Assembly: GCA_003141895.1 (NCBI GenBank)
Contig: PLNT01000009.1
Location: 6,536 to 70,535 of the forward strand
Direction of reading: 5' to 3'
Source: Bacteroidales bacterium
GTDB lineage: Bacteria > Bacteroidota > Bacteroidia > Bacteroidales > VadinHA17
Length of the DNA: 64,000 nucleotides
In this document: piece after piece, positions 54,523-62,351 of the stretch
Position numbering within the stretch: position 1 is the stretch's first letter
Layout of the letters: each line of letters begins with the position of its first letter
The notes under the pieces: generated by a model
The model's database searches: none
What the model was told of the DNA's origin: nothing
What the model saw: only the letters and a program-made list of their open reading frames with translations
Translations under genes and position numbers: made by a program

Positions 54523-55176
54523 TTAGTTCTTAGGTGTATCTTTAAACAACTCATTAACATCTTTTTTATTAAACTCATTCATAAATTGGCGCGCTTTTCT
54601 TCTGGCACCTAATCCAATTAGCATGAATAAGGCAAAAATGGCAATTAAAACGTAAGTTACAATTTTTGATGTTTCAGCATTTGCTTTAAGAGCCTCAACA
54701 AGGGCGTTATAAAATAGCCAGAGGGCAAAAATGGTGATTGCCAGACTAACAATCAATCCTAAATAAATATTAAAATGACCCGCAAAATGGAAAAGGGCGT
54801 TGATTGGCATTATAACCATAAGTGCTGCAGTTACTCTGAGGTTTGCTTCGAAATCGGTGCTCCCCTTACAGATTGAAGAGATAACCAGTGTTACCACAGC
54901 TCCGATGAACAATCCGATTATAGCTCCGATAACAGACCAGATAAAAGCCATAACTCCTATTGCTCCTCCAAACAGGCCGTTGGTCATTGCCCCAATGTTT
55001 AAAAGACTCCATATTAATGTTAATATCCCCGCTACTGCACCATAAATCACTGCCTTGATGAGAGGTTCGGTCATACCTCCCGTGGTTTTCATTGTAGAAA
55101 AATAAGATTTCGGATTTACCAGGACATCTTTTGATTCCTTGATAAACAAATTAAAATCAAAGGTACTGTCAGCCAT
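54523..55176 (-). CDS. Yip1-domain membrane protein
   Basis: 217 aa. N-terminal soluble segment SKDVLVNPKSYFSTMKTTGGMTEPL, the typical start of bacterial YIP1 proteins, followed by five hydrophobic helices and a charged C-terminus (GARRKARQFMNEFNKKDVNELF). Role unknown. Monocistronic, ended by a clear terminator. Confidence 0.88.
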   Translation of the reverse strand: MADSTFDFNLFIKESKDVLVNPKSYFSTMKTTGGMTEPLIKAVIYGAVAGILTLIWSLLNIGAMTNGLFGGAIGVMAFIWSVIGAIIGLFIGAVVTLVISSICKGSTDFEANLRVTAALMVIMPINALFHFAGHFNIYLGLIVSLAITIFALWLFYNALVEALKANAETSKIVTYVLIAIFALFMLIGLGARRKARQFMNEFNKKDVNELFKDTPKN

Positions 55177-55280
55177 AATTCAAAGGTTTAATTGGTTTAT
55201 ACTTAACGATCAGTAAATTGAATCACTAATATAAAGAAAAAATCTTAAATCGTATGTAATTAACAGAAAATTAGGTCTCT

Positions 55281-57173
55281 TTATTCAAGATAAGTATAAC
55301 CATAAAGCCCTGAACGGTAATTTGAGAGGAACTCTTTACCTTCTTCAAGAGTAATAATGCCAGCCTTAACAGATGTCGTGACCCATGTTTCAACAGTCCT
55401 GACCATTTTCTTTGAATTGTACTGAACATATTCAAGTACTTCCGCAACAGTTTCTCCATCGATAACCTGGTCGATCTTATAACCGTCGCAATCGACAGAT
55501 ACATGTACGGCATTTGTGTCACCGAACAAATTATGAAGGTCACCCAGAATTTCCTGGTAAGCTCCTACAAGAAATACGCCAAGGTAATAAGGTTCTCTTC
55601 CCTTCAGAGAATGTACAGGCAAATGATGCGATGAATTACGGGTTGAAATAAAATTATCAATTTTCCCATCGGAATCGCAAGTCATATCCTGTATTGTAGC
55701 TGTACGCAGAGGTTCCTCATTCAACCTGTGAATAGGCATAATCGGAAATATCTGATCAATTGCCCATGCATCTGGCAGTGACTGAAAGAGCGAAAAATTG
55801 CAAAAGTATTTGTCTGACAATATCCTGGAAATCTGACGAAGTTCTTCAGGAACATGTTTTGTGACGTTTGCCATCTGGTAAACTTTCCGTGCAACCGACC
55901 AGAAAAGTCTTTCAATCTGGGCCCGGGTTTTAAGATCAATAAGTCCAAAGCTGAACTTATCAAGAGCTTCTTCGCGTATCTGCTGCGCATCATGCCATGT
56001 TTCAAGCATCCTTGTCTGGTTGAAATTATCCCATAAAAGGAACATTTCCTTCACCAGTTCATGGTCATGATCATTTATTGCATCCTCAACCTCCCACGAA
56101 GGAAGGGTTGTTGTTTCAAGAACTTCGATTATCAAAACGGAATGATGAGCCGTGAGTGACCTGCCCGATTCGGTTATTATATTGGGATGCGGTATATTGT
56201 TCTTGTTGCTTGCGTCTACAAAAGTGCTGATTGAGTCGTTAACATACTCCTGGATTGTATAGTTAACACTGTTTTCGCTGTTTGAAGACCCTGTCCCATC
56301 ATAGTCAACACCCAGGCCACCTCCTATGTCTACGAATTCGACATTGAAGCCAAGCTGCCTTAGCTGAACATAGAATTGCGAAGCTTCACGTAACGCAATT
56401 TTTATCCGACGGATTTTAGTGACCTGACTTCCAATGTGAAAATGGATAAGTTTTACGCAATTGCGCATCTTATTTCTTTCAATAAAGTCGATTGCCTCGA
56501 GCAATTCGCTGGATGTAAGTCCGAATTTGCTTATATCGCCACCCGAATCTTCCCATTTCCCGCTGCCAACACTTGCCAGTTTTATCCTTATACCAAGATT
56601 TGGCTTCACCTTCAATCGTTTTGCTATTGTAGTTATCAGCTTGAGTTCATTAAGCTTCTCAACAACAAGGAATATTCTCTTGCCCATCTTCTGTGCAAGA
56701 AGGGCGAGCTCTATATAATCTTCATCTTTATAACCATTGCATATGATAAGAGATTCCGGATCAGTGTTAATTGCAATTACTGCATGAAGCTCGGGTTTGG
56801 AACCAGCTTCGAGTCCAATATTGAATTTTTTGCCATGACTGACGATCTCCTCGACTACAGGCCTCATCTGGTTTACCTTAATCGGGTAAATAATAAAATT
56901 CTGAGCCTTGTAGCCGTATTCTTCCGAAGCCGATTTGAAGCACTTCGAGATACTGATGATCCTGTCATCAAGAATATCGGGGAATCTGACCAGAACCGGA
57001 GTGGATACATCAGATAATATAAGCTCATCGAGCAGATCTTTCAGATCAACTGCAAAACCATTTCTTTGCGGAGTAACGATTACATTTCCTTTGTCGTTTA
57101 TGGAGAAGTAGTCAGCTCCCCAACCGTTGATGTTGTATAATTCTGCAGAATCATCTACCCTCCATTTTCTCAT
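55281..57173 (-). CDS. speA: Biosynthetic arginine decarboxylase
   Basis: 630 aa, full length for the SpeA family. Decarboxylates arginine to agmatine for polyamine synthesis using PLP. N-terminal WRVDDSAELYNINGWGADYFSIN; PLP-Lys motif YPIKVNQMRPVVEE near residue 98; GLEAGSKPEL; phosphate-binding DIGGGLGVDYDGT; and the C-terminal active-site region GAYQEILGDLHNLFGDTNAVHV. Transcribed alone; the 115-nt gap to its downstream neighbour includes the palindrome on the other side. Confidence 0.96.
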   Translation of the reverse strand: MRKWRVDDSAELYNINGWGADYFSINDKGNVIVTPQRNGFAVDLKDLLDELILSDVSTPVLVRFPDILDDRIISISKCFKSASEEYGYKAQNFIIYPIKVNQMRPVVEEIVSHGKKFNIGLEAGSKPELHAVIAINTDPESLIICNGYKDEDYIELALLAQKMGKRIFLVVEKLNELKLITTIAKRLKVKPNLGIRIKLASVGSGKWEDSGGDISKFGLTSSELLEAIDFIERNKMRNCVKLIHFHIGSQVTKIRRIKIALREASQFYVQLRQLGFNVEFVDIGGGLGVDYDGTGSSNSENSVNYTIQEYVNDSISTFVDASNKNNIPHPNIITESGRSLTAHHSVLIIEVLETTTLPSWEVEDAINDHDHELVKEMFLLWDNFNQTRMLETWHDAQQIREEALDKFSFGLIDLKTRAQIERLFWSVARKVYQMANVTKHVPEELRQISRILSDKYFCNFSLFQSLPDAWAIDQIFPIMPIHRLNEEPLRTATIQDMTCDSDGKIDNFISTRNSSHHLPVHSLKGREPYYLGVFLVGAYQEILGDLHNLFGDTNAVHVSVDCDGYKIDQVIDGETVAEVLEYVQYNSKKMVRTVETWVTTSVKAGIITLEEGKEFLSNYRSGLYGYTYLE

Positions 57174-57251
57174 ATTCAGATATATTGACTTGTTTTTTCA
57201 TGCGCAAAGGTGAGAAAAAAATGTATTTTTTACAATGTTATTTTTATAACG

Positions 57252-57279
57252 GTAGGGAACAGTCGCGACTGTTCCCTAC
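57252..57279. terminator. Perfect 28-bp palindrome GTAGGGAACAGTCG/CGACTGTTCCCTAC
   Basis: Perfect palindrome between the speA promoter region and the M14 peptidase stop. Second copy of the element at 49254-49282; spacing and sequence (GTAGGGAAC, N, GTCGCGAC, N, GTTCCCTAC) are conserved. Confidence 0.68.
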
Positions 57280-57288
57280 ACAACCTGA

Positions 57289-58917
57289 TTAAATTTCAGG
57301 TTTCGATTTTATGTCCGTTCTGTCTAGAACTTTATAAACCGGATACTGATTATAACCCAGACCCCATTGAGGCACAAGGTAACGGTCGAGGAAGTTCCAG
57401 AATAATATTCCATCATTAGACTGCGGCTCAAGCAAATACGCGGCAAGGTTCCCTAATGGCTGCGCAGTTCTGACAATTATTGTTCCGGCAGGGAAATCAA
57501 CGGGACCATTAACATATTTCCCGTCAATTGTATTTGTATAATGCCCCTGGTTAAGCTTTGTTGATCCTTTAAGCTCATTGATATCAAAACGTTGAACTTC
57601 AATTCTGGCATCTGCTGAAAGTTTTTCAAATTTAACACCATGAATTTTCAACAGATCAGTTATTGCCGGATCTTTTATTGTAATGAGATAGGCAAAAGGG
57701 AATCTTACATTTTTAGTCGCATAATAATCAATATAATATGGTACAGTCACATCTTGCTGCCTATCAGTTCTGTGATAATTTTTCCAGCCGTTTGTTTCAT
57801 TGACAAGCTCTGCCTCATAAGTCCTGATAGTAACTTTATCCGGCAAGGGTCTAACATTATAATCAATTGCGAAAGAATCTGTTACAGAAGGATTATCTCC
57901 TTTTGCAATCGTCTTTTTATCAGTTTCCGATAATATATTTCTAATTTCCGATTTATGACCTGATGCGTAATCCAATAAAGAATGAATAAGGTAATAACAA
58001 CCCATAACACGTGATTTAAAATCGGCATAAACATAGTTTTCATTCAGAATGCCAAGTCTGTTCCTGATGCCGTAATAGTTGGTTATGTATCGTGGTTCAG
58101 ATGCATCCAGTACCCATCCTTTCCCGGGATTCAGCATATCAAAAAATTCGCCGTAAAAACAATTCAGTATATTGTACTTGTCCGATAAAGTCTTTGACAT
58201 TTCAGGCATCATTTTTTCGCGCATATATGCGATAAGGGAATTATCACCATCAGGGTTTACCATCCAGCAAAAGGTTGTAGGTTCGACATGATATGATCCG
58301 TCAGTTGTATGACAATCCATAAATATGGCCGGGTCCCACTTGTTAAATACATTTGTTAAAACTCCCCTTACCTCGGGAGATTCAGCTTTCATAGCATCCC
58401 TGTTCAGATCAAGAAATTGACCGTTAAACCTTACTCCCACACCGTTTTCCGGACCATTCTGATAGGTTCTGTTTAATGGACTGATCTTCTCATTTCCATC
58501 AGGATTGAATAAAGGACAGACCAGAAGTACCACATTCTTAAGTATTTCGGGATTTTTTTCTTTCAATAGGTCCCTTAAATACATTTGAGTAGCCTCTTTC
58601 CCTTCGACTTCGCCTGCATGTATATCTGCCTGGATATAGACTACAATTCTTTTATCATTTACAAGGTCAGCCGGTGATTTTGGTAATGGATTCCCAATTA
58701 TCAGAAGTGGCACTTCCCTGCCCTCTATCGAGGTTGCCATGCTTTCATGCCTTATAAATGGTGAAGATTCTAAAAGCTTATCAATGAAATCATTAACATC
58801 TTTATAATTGGAAGTTGATTTAAAATCACTTTTTTCCGCAACAGTAAAGAAACCGGGTTGAGCGAAAATTTCAAATGTTAACATTAATGCTAACCAGAAA
58901 ACAAAAAATCTTTTCAT
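57289..58917 (-). CDS. M14-family zinc carboxypeptidase, exported
   Basis: 542 aa. Signal peptide MKRFFVFWLALMLTFEIFAQ. Zinc motif QADIHAGEVEGKEA (HxxE) at about residues 93-101, substrate Arg/Asn region LNRDAMKAESPEV, third ligand in MDCHTTDGSYH, and a long C-terminal domain (about 350-542). Peptide or peptidoglycan substrate unknown. Confidence 0.92.
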   Translation of the reverse strand: MKRFFVFWLALMLTFEIFAQPGFFTVAEKSDFKSTSNYKDVNDFIDKLLESSPFIRHESMATSIEGREVPLLIIGNPLPKSPADLVNDKRIVVYIQADIHAGEVEGKEATQMYLRDLLKEKNPEILKNVVLLVCPLFNPDGNEKISPLNRTYQNGPENGVGVRFNGQFLDLNRDAMKAESPEVRGVLTNVFNKWDPAIFMDCHTTDGSYHVEPTTFCWMVNPDGDNSLIAYMREKMMPEMSKTLSDKYNILNCFYGEFFDMLNPGKGWVLDASEPRYITNYYGIRNRLGILNENYVYADFKSRVMGCYYLIHSLLDYASGHKSEIRNILSETDKKTIAKGDNPSVTDSFAIDYNVRPLPDKVTIRTYEAELVNETNGWKNYHRTDRQQDVTVPYYIDYYATKNVRFPFAYLITIKDPAITDLLKIHGVKFEKLSADARIEVQRFDINELKGSTKLNQGHYTNTIDGKYVNGPVDFPAGTIIVRTAQPLGNLAAYLLEPQSNDGILFWNFLDRYLVPQWGLGYNQYPVYKVLDRTDIKSKPEI

Positions 58918-59123
58918 AATTTATCCCCCATAATGTAAATAAGCTGATAAAATTAAAAATAATTGGGGTTAATTGTTCCAATTACAGAATTTCTCCTGAC
59001 CACACTGTACCAAAACGCTTTTTGGAGCCACTTGTGGAACTAAAAATCAGAATATTATAAAAATATTTAGATTATTTCAAATTAAATATGTAGCTTGCGC
59101 CATTAATTTAAAAACAGAATAAA

Positions 59124-59315
59124 ATGAACAAAGGAACAGTAAAATTTTTCAACGTATCTAAAGGATTCGGATTCATTAAAGACGCAGATTCGGATAATGA
59201 ATATTTTGTACATGTATCAGGTCTTAAAGATCAGATCAAAGAGAATGATGAAGTAACATTTGAACTTCAGGAAGGTAAAAAAGGAATTAATGCTGTAGAC
59301 GTAAGACTAGCTTAG
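59124..59315 (+). CDS. Cold-shock domain protein
   Basis: 63 aa. KGTVKFFNVSKGFGFIKD contains RNP1 (KGFGFI), and YFVHVSGL is RNP2. One OB-fold that binds single-stranded RNA or DNA. A 205-bp leader region precedes it; an intrinsic terminator follows. Monocistronic. Confidence 0.95.
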   Translation: MNKGTVKFFNVSKGFGFIKDADSDNEYFVHVSGLKDQIKENDEVTFELQEGKKGINAVDVRLA

Positions 59316-59345
59316 TTTATCTACCATACGAAAGAATTAATTTTA

Positions 59346-59375
59346 AATCCCGGTCGAACGACCGGGATTTTTTTT
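59346..59375 (+). terminator. Intrinsic terminator of the cold-shock gene
   Basis: Stem AATCCCGGTCG / CGACCGGGATT followed by eight T, 30 nt after the stop. Confidence 0.93.
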
Positions 59376-59435
59376 GCACAATATTTTCACAACATGCGCC
59401 AGGCATGCTATCCTAAACATCCTGACAAATTTGCC

Positions 59436-59549
59436 CTATTGTCTTTTTTTCTCTTCTTTTTTAGCCTTTTTTGCCAGGCGTTTCTCTTTCAGACTCTTTG
59501 TAGGTTCCTTCTTGTTCTTGGTCTGTTCTTTAGCTTTTTCGTGTGACAT
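59436..59549 (-). CDS. Small basic protein, 37 aa
   Basis: 37 aa: begins MSHEKAKEQTKNKKEP, continues TKSLKEKRLAKKAKKEEKK, ends RQ. Sixteen Lys or Arg and strongly helical. The frame is closed on both sides, and similar tiny lysine-rich proteins are frequent in Bacteroidota; possibly nucleic-acid binding. Function unknown. Confidence 0.65.
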   Translation of the reverse strand: MSHEKAKEQTKNKKEPTKSLKEKRLAKKAKKEEKKRQ

Positions 59550-59619
59550 GGCTATTTATCTTTAGTTAATAAAAAGTTATTTCAAATATAAAGAAATCAG
59601 ATTATATAACAACCAATGG

Positions 59620-60348
59620 TTATAAAAATCTTCCTGCGTCCTTATCGAGAAACCAGTTAAGCCTTCCATGGACAGGATTGACGTGTGAAGCCGGATAATC
59701 ATGAACCGTCGAAGTTTTTTTAAACAGTTTCCCGATCACTTCTGCTTTTTTTTCGCCTGTGATCAGAAAAGAAACATTTTCAGCATTATTTATGACTCGT
59801 CCGGTAAGAGTTATCCTTTTCTGTTTTGTTACGGGGTGAAAAGCCACTTCACATATTTTCCATGAATCAAATAACACAGTATGTCCGGGAAAAATGGAAG
59901 CAGTATGTCCGTCTTCACCTAATCCAAGAATAATAAGATCAAATAATGGCAGGTCATCTCTTTTCGCAGTAAAGGCTGATATTTCTTCAGAATAACGTAT
60001 AGCCTCCTTTTCCGGATCATCTTCTCCCCTGACTCTATGGATATTTTCAGAGGGTATTTTTATTTTGCTTAATAATCTTTTATTTGCCATTCCAAAATTA
60101 CTCTCCTTATTATCAGGAGGAACACACCGTTCATCACCCCAAAAGACATGGATAAACTGCCATGGAACTGATGCGGCAAAATTTTCACTCAGGATTGTAA
60201 ACAAAGTTTCAGGCGTTGAACCACCCGATAAGGCAATTGTGAATGTTTTTTTGTTTTTTGTTGATTCAATAATAATATTTACCATTTCCTCAGCAAAGTT
60301 TTTTGCCAGTTCATAAGGTGTGGGGAAAATTTTTATGTTCTTTTTCAA
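59620..60348 (-). CDS. pgl: 6-phosphogluconolactonase
   Basis: 242 aa. Hydrolyses 6-phosphogluconolactone, the second step of the oxidative pentose-phosphate path. Motifs: ALSGGSTPETLF, FWGDERCVPPDNKESNF, DLIILGLGEDGHTASIFPG. The N-terminus fits the family only if translation starts at the TTG at 60348: there is an in-frame stop at 60370-60372 and no ATG between. Downstream of zwf in the same direction (90 nt), so the two form an operon. Confidence 0.93.
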   Translation of the reverse strand: MKKNIKIFPTPYELAKNFAEEMVNIIIESTKNKKTFTIALSGGSTPETLFTILSENFAASVPWQFIHVFWGDERCVPPDNKESNFGMANKRLLSKIKIPSENIHRVRGEDDPEKEAIRYSEEISAFTAKRDDLPLFDLIILGLGEDGHTASIFPGHTVLFDSWKICEVAFHPVTKQKRITLTGRVINNAENVSFLITGEKKAEVIGKLFKKTSTVHDYPASHVNPVHGRLNWFLDKDAGRFL

Positions 60349-60438
60349 TTTTATTCCATCTATTATTATTCACAATACAACTTTGCTGACCGGTTTTGTA
60401 ATCCGGACCTTTATGCCTTTATGCCTTTGTACCTTTTA

Positions 60439-61965
60439 TTATAACTCACAATACAACTCTTCATCCGCCAGATTTTTGCATGGGTACCGCCAGGTCAGAC
60501 CTTCGCCTTCTATAAGGTCGTTTGCAAATTCCGGGCCCCAGGTACCTGCCGGATAGCCAAATACTTTTATTGCCTTGTTATTTGCCCAGGCTTTCTGGAT
60601 CGGTTCAAGAAATTTCCAGGCAGTTTCAACCTCATCATCACGTGAGAACAGGGTACCGTCTCCTAGCATTACATCATGCAGAAGCCTATCATAAGCTGCA
60701 GGAACTCTCGTATTTGCAAGATCTCTATAATGAAAATCCATGTTTACGTTTGTCACCTTAAATCCGGCCCCAGGTTCTTTCATGTCAAATTTAAGCAGGA
60801 TACCTTCATCTGGTTGTATTCTTATTATCAGCTGATTAGATGAGATTTTCCCTGCCTCTCGCTGAAAAAGATGATGCGGTGTCTGTTTAAAATGTACCAC
60901 AATCTCTGTAACCCGGGTTGGCAGTCTTTTTCCGGTTCTCATGTAGAACGGAACTCCTCCCCATCTCCAGTTATTTATAAAAAACTTTATCGCAACATAA
61001 GTTTCAGTCCGTGAAGTGGGTAGTACCCCCTTCTCATACCTGTAACCTGTCACACATTCTCCGCGAATAAGTGATGGTGTATACTGTCCTCTTATTACCT
61101 GAAGCGGAACATCTTCTTCTTTAATTGGCTGAAATGACTGAAAAACTTTTAATACCTCGTTACGGATTGCATCAGCATCAAGCGATGAAGGAGGTTCCAT
61201 TGCGGTCAACCCGACCATCTGAAGCATGTGGTTCTGTACCATGTCTCTCAATGCCCCTGCAGAATCGTAATAGCCGCCTCTTTCTCCGACCCCCATATTC
61301 TCCGCTGAAGTAATCTCAATCCGATGTACATAATTTCTGTTCCAAAGTGGCTCAAATATTCCGTTGGCAAAACGGGTAACAAGCAAATTCTGAACCGTTT
61401 CCTTTCCCAGGTAATGGTCAATTCTAAAAATCTGATCTTCAGAAATAAGTTCATGCAATGTCGAGTTGAGCTTTCGGCCTGATTCCAGATCGTATCCAAA
61501 AGGTTTCTCTATTATTATTCTCCTGAATCCTTCCTCTTCTTTGCACAAGCCTGATATTGCAAGATTTATTGTGATTGATTCGTATAAACTGGGCGGGGTT
61601 GCCATATAGAAAATATAGTTTCCGCCGATCTGATATTTACTATCTATCTCTTTCAGCAGTGTTTTAAGTTCTGTATAATCATCAGCTGAAGAACTATCCA
61701 TCGAATGATAATATGTATTCTTTACAAATTCAGAAACAAGATTCTGGTCCGTAACCTTTTCTTCAGAGTAAAGAACAATTGCCTCGCTCGTCTTTGTCCT
61801 GAAATCTTCATTCGATAATTTTGTCCGGCCAATACCAACAATCGCATATTTGGCTGGAAGAAGTTTTTGTATATTTAATGAAAATATTGCTGGCAGCAGC
61901 TTCCGGGATGTCAGATCTCCTGAGGCTCCGAAAATTACAATTATAAGATTCTTAGGACTTTCCAT
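60439..61965 (-). CDS. zwf: Glucose-6-phosphate 1-dehydrogenase
   Basis: 508 aa from the ATG at 61965 (MESPKNLIIVIFGASGDLTSRKL); an upstream ATG at 61998 is possible, but the shorter form fits the family length. NADP-binding GASGDLT, active-site RIDHYLGKETVQN (His base), IIIEKPFGYD, and C-terminal domain GDGTLFSRDDEVE, WKFLEPI, YPAGTWGP. First enzyme of the oxidative pentose-phosphate path, followed by pgl. Confidence 0.96.
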   Translation of the reverse strand: MESPKNLIIVIFGASGDLTSRKLLPAIFSLNIQKLLPAKYAIVGIGRTKLSNEDFRTKTSEAIVLYSEEKVTDQNLVSEFVKNTYYHSMDSSSADDYTELKTLLKEIDSKYQIGGNYIFYMATPPSLYESITINLAISGLCKEEEGFRRIIIEKPFGYDLESGRKLNSTLHELISEDQIFRIDHYLGKETVQNLLVTRFANGIFEPLWNRNYVHRIEITSAENMGVGERGGYYDSAGALRDMVQNHMLQMVGLTAMEPPSSLDADAIRNEVLKVFQSFQPIKEEDVPLQVIRGQYTPSLIRGECVTGYRYEKGVLPTSRTETYVAIKFFINNWRWGGVPFYMRTGKRLPTRVTEIVVHFKQTPHHLFQREAGKISSNQLIIRIQPDEGILLKFDMKEPGAGFKVTNVNMDFHYRDLANTRVPAAYDRLLHDVMLGDGTLFSRDDEVETAWKFLEPIQKAWANNKAIKVFGYPAGTWGPEFANDLIEGEGLTWRYPCKNLADEELYCEL

Positions 61966-62169
61966 AGAGCTCTGATCAAGTGATAGATTGAAAAACATAA
62001 ACAAGACTACAAAATAACAAATAAATGAGTGAAATAGTTATAGCGTGATTCAATAAATGGATTAATATTTTAGACATTGTTAATTATTAGGTTAACAACT
62101 TTTTAAATATTTTTCAGTTTTTTATTAATATTTTTATTGATTTTAATGACAATCTGAAAGAATAAGTAG

Positions 62170-62177
62170 TATATTTG
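62170..62177 (+). promoter_or_regulatory. -7 box (TATATTTG) of gltB leader
   Basis: TATATTTG matches TAnnTTTG, 19 nt before the leader-peptide ATG. No clear -33 box recognised. Confidence 0.6.
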
Positions 62178-62196
62178 TCGGTAAATATTAATATAA

Positions 62197-62256
62197 ATGA
62201 ATTATTTTATATCCATAGTATCACGCCTCATTAAAAGGTTAATTGGAACTGACTGA
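62197..62256 (+). CDS. Putative leader peptide upstream of gltB
   Basis: 19-aa ORF, MNYFISIVSRLIKRLIGTD, right after the promoter-like box and ending in TGA at 62254-62256. Rich in Ile, Leu and Arg, with no Glu or Gln. Its stop codon overlaps the start of the antiterminator strand, as in classical translation-coupled attenuators. Too short to be secure on coding evidence alone; context supports it. Confidence 0.5.
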   Translation: MNYFISIVSRLIKRLIGTD

Positions 62257-62320
62257 GAATGGTGTTTGGTATCGGATTAGGGATGACCGTTCTCTCAGAC
62301 ACAGAGAACGGTTTTTTTTT
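62255..62320 (+). terminator. Attenuator-like terminator/antiterminator in gltB leader
   Basis: Terminator: ACCGTTCTCT (62286-62295) pairs with AGAGAACGGT (62303-62312), followed by a run of T to 62320. Alternative: GAGAATGG (62255-62262) can pair with CCGTTCTC (62287-62294), excluding the terminator. Lies between the leader ORF and the gltB ATG at 62352. Confidence 0.7.
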
Positions 62321-62351
62321 ATAAAACAGAAGAAAATATAAGGTAAAGATT

